In this document: in pieces, positions 9,350 through 18,486 of the stretch | How the letters are laid out: each line of letters opens with the position of its first letter | How positions within the stretch are numbered: position 1 is the first letter of the stretch | Source: Castellaniella caeni NBRC 101664 | Lineage (GTDB): Bacteria; Pseudomonadota; Gammaproteobacteria; Burkholderiales; Burkholderiaceae_B | NCBI RefSeq assembly: GCF_001592225.1 | Contig: NZ_BCWN01000001.1 | Span: 186,001-250,000 of the forward strand | Length of the DNA: 64,000 bases | Direction: 5' to 3' | Program-made: the position numbers and the translations under genes | Notes under the pieces: model-generated | What the model was told of the DNA's origin: nothing | The model's database searches: none | Seen by the model: the letters and a program-made list of their open reading frames with translations, nothing else

Positions 9350-9378
9350 AGTTTAGCAATCCGATCAGTAACAAGCAA
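9350..9378 (-). promoter_or_regulatory. Proposed sigma-70 promoter of thrS-infC
   Basis: On the minus strand TTGCTT (9378-9373) and TAAACT (9355-9350) are separated by exactly 17 bases. The predicted transcript would have a leader of about 75 bases containing the hairpin at 9281-9308. Confidence 0.5.
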
Positions 9379-9535
9379 TTTACGCGCGCCCATTTGGGCG
9401 CCTGCGCACAGGCCGCGAGGCGCACGCGCCACGGCCCAAACGAAAAGCCGCGAAACCCGATGGCTGCGCGGCTGACTTGGCATACTGAAAAATTGTTGCA
9501 GCCGCAAAGGCCACAAAAACGACAAGCAAAAAACC

Positions 9536-9612
9536 TGGTAGGCAGTACTGGATTCGAACCAGCGACCTCTACGATGTCAACGTAGCGCTCTAACCAACTG
9601 AGCTAACCGCCT
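9536..9612 (-). tRNA. tRNA-Val (anticodon GAC)
   Basis: The cloverleaf reads cleanly on the minus strand: acceptor AGGCGGT pairing with ACTGCCT (one G-U), D-loop TAGCTCAGTTGGTTAGA, anticodon stem-loop CTACG-TTGACAT-CGTAG with anticodon GAC, and T-arm GGTTCGAATCC. The discriminator is A and the terminal CCA is encoded. Length is 77 bases with CCA. It lies upstream of thrS on the same strand. Confidence 0.98.
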
Positions 9613-9626
9613 GAAGAAAGAACGAG

Positions 9627-9655
9627 ATTATAGGCAGGGTTTTGCGGTCTGTCAA
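9627..9655 (-). promoter_or_regulatory. Consensus sigma-70 promoter of tRNA-Val
   Basis: On the minus strand a perfect TTGACA (9655-9650) and a perfect TATAAT (9632-9627) are separated by 17 bases. The tRNA begins 15 bases beyond the -10 hexamer. Confidence 0.9.
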
Positions 9656-9663
9656 ACCAAGAC

Positions 9664-9683
9664 GCCATCCTGGCAAGGATGGC
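9664..9683. repeat. Short inverted repeat between the tRNA promoter and the EAL-HDOD gene
   Basis: GCCATCC-TGGCAA-GGATGGC is a perfect 7-bp stem with a 6-base loop. It has no T-run on either side. Its role is unknown; a TATAAT-like hexamer follows at 9709-9714 on the plus strand without a good -35. Confidence 0.4.
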
Positions 9684-9778
9684 CGGTATCCGCGTGCAAC
9701 AAGTTACTTATAATGACTCACAGCTTGATGGGCAAGTACAGAAATCAAGTACACAAATTCGACCGAGGAGCACGAAGC

Positions 9779-11050
9779 ATGGACGACGCTACCCCCGTGG
9801 CTGAAGCACAGACGCAAGACGAACCATCGGCAGCCCTGCCTCCCTACCTCATCCGGCGCGAACCCGTGCTGGACCAGAACCGGGGGCTCAGCGGCTACAT
9901 TCTGAAGGTGCTCTGGGCGCAGCCGGGCGAGGCAGACCCCGGCGCCGCGCTCATCGAGGCCGCCCGCACCCACGGGCCCAGCAACTTTCTCGCCTATGCC
10001 CCCCACTGGGTGGAAGGCACCGAGGCGCTGATCAAGAACACCTTCGCCCTCAGCCTGCCACGCAACCGCTGCTACGTCGAATTCCCCGAAACATTGCAAA
10101 GCACCCCCGAAATCATCGCGTCATTGCAGCACCTGGCGCACGCCGGGCTCAAGTTTTCCATCCGCGGCGACCTCGCCGCCCAGGCGCAGCACCAGGCCTT
10201 CGTACCTTTTTGCAAAGTCGTGCGCTTCGACCCCCGGCTCAGCACCAAGGCCGACATCTTCCGCCAAAGCGGCCAGCACAAACAGGCGGGCCGCCTGCTC
10301 ATGGCCGTGCACACCCCCGACCAGACCACGCTCGACCACTTCCTGCTGCTGGGCTTCAGCCTGTTCCAGGGTGGCTGGCCCAGGACACTCGTGGCCGCGG
10401 CCGCGCTCACCCCGCGCCAGAAGACGCTGCTGCGCCTCATCACCCTCATCATGGGCGAAGGCGAAGCGCCTGAAATCCAGGCCTGCCTGCAACGCGACCC
10501 CGAACTCGTCAAGACCCTGCTGGACATGGTCAACACGCCCGCCTACGGCCTGAGCCAACCGGTCGAATCCCTCAGCCAGGCCATCATGCTGCTGGGCCGA
10601 CGGCAGCTGCAGCGCTGGATTCAAGTGCTGATGTACACCGAGTCCGGGCGCCCGGCGGGCTACCTGTCGCCCACGCTCATCCAGGCCAGCGCCCGCGCGC
10701 ACTTCATGGAAGCACTCTCCACCCTGCGCCACCCCGAGCAAACCGTCCGCGCCGAGATCGCCTTCACCACCGGCATGCTCTCCATCATGGATCAGCTCTT
10801 TCACAACTCCATGAACGACCTGCTCTCGCAGGTGCAGGTCGATGTGCCGGTGCGCGACGCGCTGCTGCGGCGTGAAGGCCTGCTCGGGCCCGATCTACGC
10901 CTGGCCACCCTGATTTTCCCCTCGGACTCCGATCCGCAAGAAGACCTGGCTCCCCTGCTGCAGGCCCTGGGCGTCAACGCCGAGCAACTGGCCCCGCTGA
11001 TACAGGACGCGTTCGTCTGGGCCCACAGCATCACCCGGGCGGCCCCATGA
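9779..11050 (+). CDS. Degenerate EAL plus HDOD domain signalling protein
   Basis: A 423-residue cytoplasmic protein of the EAL-HDOD (YuxH/CdgJ-like) group. The N-terminal half (about 15-205) follows the EAL fold, starting YLIRREPVLDQNRGLSGYIL and ending LLGFSLFQGGW. The catalytic EAL-type motif is lost, so cyclic di-GMP hydrolysis is unlikely. The C-terminal half has an HDOD domain (VNTPAYGLSQPVESLSQAIM, LGRRQLQRWIQVL). The ATG at 9779 is preferred because GAGGAG lies 8 bases upstream; an in-frame start at 9713 lacks this. Its stop overlaps the benE start by ATGA. Relatives act as regulatory adaptors in motility or signalling; the partner here is unknown. Confidence 0.85.
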   Translation: MDDATPVAEAQTQDEPSAALPPYLIRREPVLDQNRGLSGYILKVLWAQPGEADPGAALIEAARTHGPSNFLAYAPHWVEGTEALIKNTFALSLPRNRCYVEFPETLQSTPEIIASLQHLAHAGLKFSIRGDLAAQAQHQAFVPFCKVVRFDPRLSTKADIFRQSGQHKQAGRLLMAVHTPDQTTLDHFLLLGFSLFQGGWPRTLVAAAALTPRQKTLLRLITLIMGEGEAPEIQACLQRDPELVKTLLDMVNTPAYGLSQPVESLSQAIMLLGRRQLQRWIQVLMYTESGRPAGYLSPTLIQASARAHFMEALSTLRHPEQTVRAEIAFTTGMLSIMDQLFHNSMNDLLSQVQVDVPVRDALLRREGLLGPDLRLATLIFPSDSDPQEDLAPLLQALGVNAEQLAPLIQDAFVWAHSITRAAP

Positions 11051-12237
11051 GCGCACCGGCACTGGGTGCCCGGCTGGCCAGCTGGTTTCGTCTCTCGCAC
11101 CTGGCCTCGGGCTTCATCGCCGTTCTGGTGGGCTACACCAGCTCGGTTGCCATCGTCTTCCAGGCCGCCACGGCAGCCGGCGCCCAGGATGCCCAACTGG
11201 CCTCTTGGCTCTGGGCCCTGGGCATCGGCATGGGCATCACCTGCATCGGCCTGTCGCTCGCCTGGCGCGCCCCGGTGCTCACGGCCTGGTCCACGCCCGG
11301 CGCGGCGCTGCTCGCCACCAGCCTGGGCGACATCGGGCTGGCGCAGTCCATCGGCGTGTTCATGGCCAGCTCCGTGCTCATCACCCTCTGCGGCATCACC
11401 GGCTGGTTTCAGAAACTGATGGACTGGGTGCCGCGCCACCTGGCCTCCGCGATGCTCGCGGGCATCCTGCTGCGCTTCGGCATGGATCTGTTCACCTCCA
11501 TGCGCACGCAGGCCGGGCTGGTGCTGGTCATGTTCGTCGTCTTTCTGCTGGCCCGGCGCCTGCTGCCGCGCTACAGCGTGCCGTTGGCGCTCTTTGCCGG
11601 GATGGTCGGCGCAGCGCTGCAAGGCTCGCTGTCGCTGCGCGGGCTCGACTGGACACCCGCCCACCCGGTCTGGATGGCGCCGGCCTTTTCTCTGTCGGCG
11701 TTCATCGGTGTGGCGATTCCGCTGTTCATCGTCACCATGACGTCGCAAAACATCCCCGGGCTGGCCGTCCTGCGCGCCAACGGCTACCACCAGGTGCCCG
11801 CCTCGCCGGTGATTTCCTGGACGGGTCTCACCGGCATCCTGCTGGCGCCCTTCGGCGGTTTTGCCTACAACCTCGCCGCCATCACGGCGGCCATCTGCAT
11901 GAGCCCTGACGCCGACCCCGACACGCGCGAGCGCTACAAGGCTTCGGTCTGGGCGGGCGTGTTCTACCTGCTCACCGGCATCTTCGGCGCCACCGTCATC
12001 GCGCTGTTCGCGGCCTTTCCGCACGAGCTGGTGGCCGCCATCGCCGGGCTGGCGCTGTTGGGCACGCTCAGCACCAGCATCCACGACTCGCTCCAGGCGC
12101 CCGAGCATCGCGACGCGGCCCTGGTCACCTTTCTGGCAACCGCCTCGGGCATGAGCCTGTTGGGCATCGGCAGCGCCTTCTGGGGGCTGGTGCTGGGCGG
12201 CGTGTGCCACTGGATGCTGCGCAAGAAGGCCGCTTGA
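11047..12237 (+). CDS. benE: Benzoate/H+ symporter family transporter
   Basis: A 396-residue inner-membrane protein of the BenE family with about 12 hydrophobic segments. Typical features are LVGYTSSVAIVFQAA, LTAWSTPGAALLATS and the IPLFIVTMTSQNIPG motif. It probably imports benzoate or a related aromatic acid with protons. It overlaps the EAL-HDOD gene by ATGA, so the two are probably translated together. No ben catabolic genes (benABCD) are in the window, so the exact substrate remains inferred from family. Confidence 0.9.
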   Translation: MSAPALGARLASWFRLSHLASGFIAVLVGYTSSVAIVFQAATAAGAQDAQLASWLWALGIGMGITCIGLSLAWRAPVLTAWSTPGAALLATSLGDIGLAQSIGVFMASSVLITLCGITGWFQKLMDWVPRHLASAMLAGILLRFGMDLFTSMRTQAGLVLVMFVVFLLARRLLPRYSVPLALFAGMVGAALQGSLSLRGLDWTPAHPVWMAPAFSLSAFIGVAIPLFIVTMTSQNIPGLAVLRANGYHQVPASPVISWTGLTGILLAPFGGFAYNLAAITAAICMSPDADPDTRERYKASVWAGVFYLLTGIFGATVIALFAAFPHELVAAIAGLALLGTLSTSIHDSLQAPEHRDAALVTFLATASGMSLLGIGSAFWGLVLGGVCHWMLRKKAA

Positions 12238-12338
12238 GCAGGCACCCGCGAGCCGCACCCGCCGCCCGCTGAAGGGCTCGACACGGGCACCTGCGATCCA
12301 CACGCCGCCCAGCGGCGCCTCGGGCCTCGGTCAGCAGC

Positions 12339-13310
12339 CTACAGGTCGAGCACCAGCTTGGGCGTGCGCGCCCGCGAGCAGCAGGGCGTGAACTGGTCGT
12401 TGGCCGCATGCTCTTCATCGGTAAGATAGGTATCGCGGTGATCCGGGATGCCCTCGACCACCCCGGTCAGGCAGGTGCCGCAAATGCCTTCTTCGCAGGA
12501 CACCGGAATGAACACCCCCTGGCGGTCGAGCGCTGAGGTGATCGACTCATCCGCCGGGATGTCGAAGATTTCGCCCGTGCTGGCCAGCTGCACCTGAAAG
12601 GCCACGTCCTGCTCGGTGGGCACGGGGCGCTCGGCATCATCCAGCGCAAAGCGTTCGATATGGATGGCCGATTCGGGCATGCCCGCCGCGCGCGCCTGCC
12701 CCAGTACGTAGTCGATATAGCCCAAGGGGCCACAGACGTAGAGCTGCGTACCGGGCTGGGCGACGGCCAGTTCGGCGGCCAGGTCGAGCTGCGTGTCCGG
12801 TTCGTCATCAAAGTGCAGGCCGACGTGCGCCGCCAGCGCGGGCGCCGCCAGGGCATCGAGAAACGCCGCCCGCGCCCGCGTGCGACAGCTGTAGTGCAAA
12901 TGAAAGGCCGCACCATCCGCCTGCAGCTTCAGGGCCATGCACAGCAGCGGCGTAACCCCGATGCCTCCGGCCAACAGCAGGCTGCCCGGCGCAGGCACCA
13001 GCGGAAAACGGTTGCGCGGCGGGCTGATCTGCAGCAGGTCGTCCCGTTGTATCCGCTCGTGCGCGGCGACCGAGCCGCCGCGCGACTGCGGTTCGCGCAG
13101 GATGGCGATGCGGTAGCGGTCGGTGCGTGCGCAATCGCCCGCCAGGGAATACTGCCGGATCAGCCCGCCGGGCAGATGCAGGTCGATGTGCGCGCCCGGC
13201 GCAAACGCGGGCAAGGCCCCACCCTGCGCCGCAGCCAGCTCGAGCACCACGATGTCTTGCGCCGCCACCTGTCGGTCGGCGACCCTGACCGTTATCAATG
13301 AGTTATCCAT
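12339..13310 (-). CDS. PDR/VanB-family ferredoxin-type oxidoreductase
   Basis: A 323-residue flavin/iron-sulfur reductase that passes electrons from NAD(P)H to a partner Rieske oxygenase. The order is a flavin-binding barrel (FAPGAHIDLHLPGGLIRQYSLAG), an NAD-binding domain (LLLAGGIGVTPLLCMA, LYVCGPLGYID) and a C-terminal plant-type 2Fe-2S domain with CEEGICGTC and a fourth cysteine in FTPCCSRA. VanB, the vanillate O-demethylase reductase, is the best-known member. No oxygenase (VanA-like) gene lies next to it, so the partner and substrate are unknown. It is convergent with benE and downstream of dctD on the same strand. Confidence 0.88.
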   Translation of the reverse strand: MDNSLITVRVADRQVAAQDIVVLELAAAQGGALPAFAPGAHIDLHLPGGLIRQYSLAGDCARTDRYRIAILREPQSRGGSVAAHERIQRDDLLQISPPRNRFPLVPAPGSLLLAGGIGVTPLLCMALKLQADGAAFHLHYSCRTRARAAFLDALAAPALAAHVGLHFDDEPDTQLDLAAELAVAQPGTQLYVCGPLGYIDYVLGQARAAGMPESAIHIERFALDDAERPVPTEQDVAFQVQLASTGEIFDIPADESITSALDRQGVFIPVSCEEGICGTCLTGVVEGIPDHRDTYLTDEEHAANDQFTPCCSRARTPKLVLDL

Positions 13311-13382
13311 ATCTGCTTATTGTCGAACATTGAACAAGATCGTGCACCACGTCGGCATGCGCCGCCACGGGATGCACCCGAA

Positions 13383-13399
13383 GGCCCGCCAGGCGGGCC
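13383..13399. repeat. Near-perfect palindrome after dctD
   Basis: GGCCCGCC and GGCGGGCC flank a single base just past the dctD stop. This could fold at the end of the dctBD transcript, but there is no T-run, so intrinsic termination is doubtful. Confidence 0.4.
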
Positions 13400-13406
13400 C
13401 GCCGCA

Positions 13407-14783
13407 TCAGCCATCGCCCTCCGCAGGGGCGTCATCGTCCGCCGCGCCGGGCCGCAGGTACAGTTTTCTGTCGATGCCATGGCGCCGCAACTTGTCGTAG
13501 AACGTCTTGCGCGGCAAGCCCAGGGCGGCCAGCGTACCCTTCACCTCGCCGCCGTGGTCGACCAGTGCAGCACGGATCAGCTCGGCCTCGTAGCGGTCGA
13601 TGCGCTCGGGCAGGCTGCCCGGCTCGCCGTCGGCGTGGACGTCCGCGGCCGGCGCCTGGACACCCAGCACGTAGCGGTCGGCCACATGAGCCAGCTCGCG
13701 CACGTTGCCGGGCCAGTCGTGCCGCATCAGGTGGCGCCAAAAGGCGGGATCGACGGCGGGCACCGCGCAATTGAAGCGCTGCGCCGAACGCGCCGCGAAA
13801 TGCGCGAACAGTAACGGGATATCTTCGCGCCGCTCGCGCAAGGGCGGCAGCTCGACCGTGACCACATTCAGCCGATAGTACAGGTCGGGGCGAAAACGGG
13901 CCCGCATCCCGGCGGCGCCCAGGTCGGCCTTGGTGGCGGCCACCACCCGGATATCGACGGCGCGGTGCTCGTTCGTCCCCAAGGGGCTGACCTGCCGGGT
14001 TTCGAGCACGCGCAGCAGGCGCACCTGCATGGCGGGCGACATGCTTTCGATCTCGTCCAGAAACAGGGTGCCACCGTGCGCGTGCTCGATGCGCCCCACG
14101 CGGCGCTTCTGCGCGCCGGTGAAGGCTCCCGGCTCGTGACCGAACAGCTCGCTTTCGATCACGCTCTCGGGCAGGGCCCCACAGTTGATGGCGACGAAGG
14201 CGCCCGTGCGGCGATGGCTGAGCTGATGCAGCACCTGAGCCACCACTTCCTTGCCGCTGCCCGTCTCGCCGTGCACGAGCACGTCCACGTCGGCATCGGC
14301 CACCTGACGCAGCAGTTCGCGGATGCGCACCATGGCGGGGGCATTGCCCATGAGCAGGGCGGCGGCGTCCGGCGGCCCAGCCTGCGCCCGCAAGCGGCGG
14401 TTCTCGAGCACCAGGCGGCGCTGGGCCACGCCGTGGCGGATGGCGGCCAGCAGGCGTTCGGGCGCGTAGGGCTTGGAGAGGAAGTCATACGCCCCCTCGC
14501 GCATGGCGCCCACGGCCATCTCGATGTCGCCATGGCCGGTGATGAGGATGACCGGGATGTCCGGGTCGAGCCGCCGCACGTGGCGAAACAGGGTGAGCCC
14601 GTCCATCTCGGCCATGCGCACATCGGTGACGAGCACCCCGGGGAAGTCCGGCGTCAGGTGGCTCAGCGCCTCACTGGCGCCCGCGCAGGCGCGCACGACG
14701 ACCCCCTGCAGATCGAGCGCCTGCTCGTTGGCGTCGCGCACGTCCGCATCGTCATCCACGAAAACGACATCCACCAGACTCAC
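13407..14783 (-). CDS. dctD: C4-dicarboxylate response regulator DctD, sigma-54 activator
   Basis: A 458-residue NtrC-family regulator. The receiver domain has the phospho-acceptor Asp54 ([12 protein letters not shown]). The AAA+ domain has Walker A GETGSGKE, the sigma-54 contact loop GAFTGA and Walker [12 protein letters not shown] Fis-type helix-turn-helix closes the protein ([23 protein letters not shown]). It starts with GTG overlapping the dctB stop as GTGA, giving coupled translation. With DctB it should activate the divergent dctA promoter, which has matching upstream sites. Confidence 0.95.
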   Translation of the reverse strand: MSLVDVVFVDDDADVRDANEQALDLQGVVVRACAGASEALSHLTPDFPGVLVTDVRMAEMDGLTLFRHVRRLDPDIPVILITGHGDIEMAVGAMREGAYDFLSKPYAPERLLAAIRHGVAQRRLVLENRRLRAQAGPPDAAALLMGNAPAMVRIRELLRQVADADVDVLVHGETGSGKEVVAQVLHQLSHRRTGAFVAINCGALPESVIESELFGHEPGAFTGAQKRRVGRIEHAHGGTLFLDEIESMSPAMQVRLLRVLETRQVSPLGTNEHRAVDIRVVAATKADLGAAGMRARFRPDLYYRLNVVTVELPPLRERREDIPLLFAHFAARSAQRFNCAVPAVDPAFWRHLMRHDWPGNVRELAHVADRYVLGVQAPAADVHADGEPGSLPERIDRYEAELIRAALVDHGGEVKGTLAALGLPRKTFYDKLRRHGIDRKLYLRPGAADDDAPAEGDG

Positions 14784-16666
14784 CCCTGCCCCTCCGCACG
14801 CATCAGCTGCACTTCAAACAAAGCCCCGACATCGGCGTCGAGCAGCTCGAGGCGCCCGCCGAACTCGGCCACCAGGTCACGGGAAATGACCAGCCCCAGG
14901 CCGACTCCCTGGGCCCGCGTCGTGTAGAACGGCGTGAACAGCTGGGCGCGCGCCTGCGCATCGATGCCGCGGCCATTGTCGGCGATGCGCACGGCAAGGC
15001 GGTCGTCCCGCACCTGCACGGACAGCCGGATGCACGGCGCGGCGCAGCCCTCCAGGGCTTCCAGCGCATTGTGCAGCAGGTTGACGAAGACCTGCTCCAG
15101 CCGCAAGGCGTCCGCCCGCACCCAAGGCGAGGGCGCGCGGCGCTCGTCCAGCAAGGCCACCCCCAGGCGTTCGAGGCGTGGACGGATCAGCATCAAGGCG
15201 CCGGCCAGGGCGGCGTCCAGGCTGACCGCTTCGATGCGCGCGGCGCGCTTGCGGGAAAAGGCCCGCAATTCCTGCGTGATACCGCCGATGCGCTCGGTGA
15301 GGCGGGCAATGGCCGTCAGGTTGTCGCGCACCCGCTCGAGCTGGCCCCGGCGCAGAAACTCGGCGGTATTGTCGGCGTAGGTGCGGATGGCACCCACGGG
15401 CTGATTGATTTCATGCGCCACACCAGCGGCCACCTGCCCCAGCAACGACAGGCGATTGGCCTGCGCCAGTTCGTCGCGCATCTCGTGCAGGCGCGATTCG
15501 GCCTGGCGGCGCTCGGTCATCTCGGCTTGCAGGCGCTCGTTGGCTTGCGACAGCTCGGCGGTGCGTACACGCACCTGCGCTTCGAGCGCCTCGGTGGCGC
15601 GGCGCAGGCGCGCCGCGCGCCGTCGCCGACGCAGCCCCGCCCACCCAGCCAGCGCCACGGACATCAGGCCCAGCAGCGTCAACGCCTGGGCGGCCAGGGC
15701 GGCCTGCCGCAGGGCCGCCGAGACCGGGCGCAGCACGTGCAGGCGCCAGGACGCCGTCTGCCCGACCGGCAGCTCGACGTGCACGAAGCGCTGATCCACC
15801 GCGAAGTCGGGGGCGGCGCGCCGCAGGCGCACCAGGGTGGCGGCGTGACCGGCGGCATCGTCCAGCGCGGGCGCGAACGGCAGCTGGCGCAGCGGCGCCG
15901 CGCCAAACTGCAGGCTTTCACGCACGCGCGCCGCCGCCTGGGCCGCCAGCGGCCGCACCACTTCGTAGTGCCAGCCGACGGGATAGCCCAGCAGCACGAC
16001 CCCTTGTGCATCGGTGACGAACTGCGGCATGCCGCTGCGGCCCCACACGGCTTCGAGATCGTGGAAACCGATCTTGAGCACGATCACACCCAGCGGGCCC
16101 GACGGCCCATCGACACGCCGGGCGAGGTACAGACCGGGTTCGTGGCTTACCACGCCCAGGGCGAAGTGCGCTGCAACGCCCGAAGCCATGGCATCACGGT
16201 AATAGGGCCGAAAGTGGTAGTCGTAGCCAACGAAGGAATCGGTCTGCCGCCAGTTGCTGGCGGCCACCGTGCGGCCATCAAGCCGCATCAGGTACAAGGC
16301 CGAGGCCCCCAGCTCGGCGGCGAGGCGCTCGAAACGTGTGCTCAAGCGCGCTTCGCCTGATTCTGATGGGTGCAGCAGCGTGGCGACCAGTGCGGTGTCC
16401 TGCGCGAGGATTTGTGGGATTGCCCGAAACTTGTCCAGTTTGTGGCCCAGCGCGGTGAGGCTGAGCTGTGCCACGGCCTGGGTCTGGGCCTGCTGTTCGT
16501 GCAGGGCCCGCACGCGCGCCCAGTCGCCCACCCACCAGACAGTCGCCAGCACCAGGGCCGCCACGCACAGCACGACGCCCCCCAGCCAGAGCGGGTGGCG
16601 CGGCGATGAGCGCGCGTGCCCAGCGGCGTAAGCCCCAGGCACCGAAGAAGGCGGCGGATCAGACAT
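14780..16666 (-). CDS. dctB: C4-dicarboxylate sensor histidine kinase DctB
   Basis: A 628-residue inner-membrane sensor kinase. A first helix (about 26-47) precedes a long periplasmic Cache-type sensing region with the family sequence [23 protein letters not shown] second helix (about 315-340) leads to a coiled coil, the phosphorylated His in [20 protein letters not shown] and an ATPase domain with [10 protein letters not shown] and [10 protein letters not shown]. It senses C4-dicarboxylates such as succinate, fumarate and malate and phosphorylates DctD. The ATG at 16666 lies just beside the dctA upstream activator sites, so dctBD and dctA share a 273-bp divergent control region. Confidence 0.95.
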   Translation of the reverse strand: MSDPPPSSVPGAYAAGHARSSPRHPLWLGGVVLCVAALVLATVWWVGDWARVRALHEQQAQTQAVAQLSLTALGHKLDKFRAIPQILAQDTALVATLLHPSESGEARLSTRFERLAAELGASALYLMRLDGRTVAASNWRQTDSFVGYDYHFRPYYRDAMASGVAAHFALGVVSHEPGLYLARRVDGPSGPLGVIVLKIGFHDLEAVWGRSGMPQFVTDAQGVVLLGYPVGWHYEVVRPLAAQAAARVRESLQFGAAPLRQLPFAPALDDAAGHAATLVRLRRAAPDFAVDQRFVHVELPVGQTASWRLHVLRPVSAALRQAALAAQALTLLGLMSVALAGWAGLRRRRRAARLRRATEALEAQVRVRTAELSQANERLQAEMTERRQAESRLHEMRDELAQANRLSLLGQVAAGVAHEINQPVGAIRTYADNTAEFLRRGQLERVRDNLTAIARLTERIGGITQELRAFSRKRAARIEAVSLDAALAGALMLIRPRLERLGVALLDERRAPSPWVRADALRLEQVFVNLLHNALEALEGCAAPCIRLSVQVRDDRLAVRIADNGRGIDAQARAQLFTPFYTTRAQGVGLGLVISRDLVAEFGGRLELLDADVGALFEVQLMRAEGQG

Positions 16667-16674
16667 GCGTGTTT

Positions 16675-16720
16675 GGGCGAAATTTCGGACATTCTACCTT
16701 TTCCATGGGCGAAAATCCGC
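16675..16720. promoter_or_regulatory. Tandem DctD upstream activator sites
   Basis: Two related elements stand 32 bp apart, about three helical turns: GGGCGAAATTTCGGAC at 16675-16690, containing the perfect palindrome CGAAATTTCG, and GGGCGAAAATCCGC at 16707-16720. They lie about 100-140 bp upstream of the -24 element, where DctD dimers are expected to bind. Confidence 0.65.
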
Positions 16721-16777
16721 ACATTTTTCCGTTCAGGCCTGGGCCAGTTTTGTGTCATATTTCCAAAAACCATTATT

Positions 16778-16790
16778 TATCAAATATTTA
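16778..16790 (+). promoter_or_regulatory. IHF consensus site in the dctA control region
   Basis: TATCAA-ATAT-TTA matches the IHF consensus WATCAA-N4-TTR at every defined base. It lies between the activator sites and the sigma-54 promoter, where bending would bring DctD to the polymerase. Confidence 0.7.
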
Positions 16791-16817
16791 CATAACACAG
16801 GCAAATAATCCGAAAAC

Positions 16818-16833
16818 TGGCACGCGGCTTGCT
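16818..16833 (+). promoter_or_regulatory. Sigma-54 promoter of dctA
   Basis: TGGCAC-GCGGC-TTGCT matches the -24/-12 consensus with correct spacing (GG at 16819-16820, GC at 16831-16832). It lies 107 bp upstream of the dctA ATG. Confidence 0.88.
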
Positions 16834-16939
16834 TAAGACCAGGCAGGGGCTGCCGCACATACGGCGCACCCGCTTCCAACACAAGGCAGGATCCGACGCG
16901 ACACCGAGCGCGCATCCCGCCACCCCGGAGACGCAGACC

Positions 16940-18322
16940 ATGATCGAGATTCCCACCACGCCGCAGCCTGCCCGCAAGCAGCGCTTCTACCAGATTCTGT
17001 ATGTCCAGGTGATCTTCGCCATTGCGGTGGGGATACTCCTGGGCCACCTGGCGCCCTCGCTGGGCGAATCCATGAAGCCGCTGGGCGACGGCTTCATCAA
17101 GCTGGTGAAGATGATCATCGCGCCGGTGATCTTTCTCACCGTCACCACCGGCATCGCCGCCATGAGCGACCTGAAGAAGGTGGGCCGGGTCACGGGCAAG
17201 GCCATGCTGTATTTCCTCACCTTCTCAACCCTGGCGCTCATCATCGGCATGGCGGTCAGCCACCTGATCCAGCCGGGCGCGGGCATGCACATCGACCCGG
17301 CCTCGCTGGATCACGGCGCCGTCGCGACGTACGTTTCCAAGGCGCACGATTCCACCATCAGCGGCTTTCTGATGAACATCATTCCGGCCACCATGTTCAG
17401 CCCCTTCGTCAGCGGCGACATTCTGCAGGTGCTGTTCGTTGCCGTGCTCTTTGGCATCGCCCTGGCCATGATCGGCGAGCGCGCCCGCCCGGTGATCGAC
17501 CTGCTGACGGCCCTGGCCAGCCCGGTCTTCAAGGTCGTTGAAATCCTCATGAAGGCCGCCCCGGTGGGCGCCTTCGGCGCCATGGCCTTCACCATCGGCA
17601 AGTACGGCATCGAGTCCGTGCTCAACCTGGCCATGCTGGTGGGCACTTTCTACATCACGGCGGTGCTGTTCGTGGTCGTCGTGCTGGGCGCCGTCGCGCG
17701 CTACAACGGCTTCTCGATCCTGAAGCTGGTGCGCTACATCCGTGAAGAGCTGCTGCTGGTGCTGGGCACCAGTTCATCCGAAGCCGCTCTGCCCACCCTC
17801 ATGCAAAAGATGGAACGCGCGGGCTGCTCGAAGTCGGTGGTCGGCCTGGTGATCCCCACGGGCTACTCGTTCAACCTGGATGGCACCAACATCTACATGA
17901 CCATGGCGGCGCTCTTCATCGCCCAGGCCTGCGACATCCCGCTGAGCCTGGGTGACCAGATACTGCTGCTGATGGTGGCGATGCTCAGCTCGAAGGGCGC
18001 GGCCGGGGTGACCGGCGCGGGCTTCATCACCCTGGCCGCCACGCTGTCTGTCGTACCGTCCGTGCCCGTCGCGGGCATGGCCCTCATCCTTGGGGTGGAT
18101 CGTTTCATGTCCGAATGCCGGGCACTGACCAACCTGGTGGGCAACGCCACCGCCTCGGTGGTGGTTGCCCGCTGGGAAGGCGAGCTGGACAAACACCAGC
18201 TCGATGCCGCCCTGGCCGGCCACCCGCTGCCACTGGACACCAACGCCCACCCGCACCAGATCCAGCAAACCGGCGCACCCGACGCGGCCCTCCCGGCCGA
18301 AGAAAGCGCCCAGGCCGCCTGA
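16940..18322 (+). CDS. dctA: C4-dicarboxylate/proton or sodium symporter DctA
   Basis: A 460-residue inner-membrane importer of succinate, fumarate and malate in the DAACS family. Diagnostic sequences are [13 protein letters not shown] (serine-rich hairpin) and the substrate/cation region [22 protein letters not shown]. The ATG at 16940 follows a GGAG site and matches the family N-terminus; an in-frame open stretch back to 16829 would include the promoter and is rejected. Transcription should depend on RpoN, DctD and IHF through the sites upstream. Confidence 0.97.
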   Translation: MIEIPTTPQPARKQRFYQILYVQVIFAIAVGILLGHLAPSLGESMKPLGDGFIKLVKMIIAPVIFLTVTTGIAAMSDLKKVGRVTGKAMLYFLTFSTLALIIGMAVSHLIQPGAGMHIDPASLDHGAVATYVSKAHDSTISGFLMNIIPATMFSPFVSGDILQVLFVAVLFGIALAMIGERARPVIDLLTALASPVFKVVEILMKAAPVGAFGAMAFTIGKYGIESVLNLAMLVGTFYITAVLFVVVVLGAVARYNGFSILKLVRYIREELLLVLGTSSSEAALPTLMQKMERAGCSKSVVGLVIPTGYSFNLDGTNIYMTMAALFIAQACDIPLSLGDQILLLMVAMLSSKGAAGVTGAGFITLAATLSVVPSVPVAGMALILGVDRFMSECRALTNLVGNATASVVVARWEGELDKHQLDAALAGHPLPLDTNAHPHQIQQTGAPDAALPAEESAQAA

Positions 18323-18413
18323 GCCCTTTTTTACAAATCACATACCGGAAGACAGGCCGCGGCACACCCATTGCCGATACGGCTCGCAGCACCTGCACCG
18401 CGCGGTCTGCCTG

Positions 18414-18440
18414 ACATCCCCGGCTTATGGCCGGGAATGT
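18414..18440. terminator. Hairpin between convergent dctA and adhP
   Basis: ACATCCCCGGC-TTATG-GCCGGGAATGT is an 11-bp stem with one mismatch. It sits in the 164-bp gap between two convergent genes. No strong T-run follows on either strand, so termination may be weak or assisted. Confidence 0.45.
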
Positions 18441-18486
18441 CGCATTGCACCAACCGTCCGAGTTGACACAACGGCACCTGATTCGC

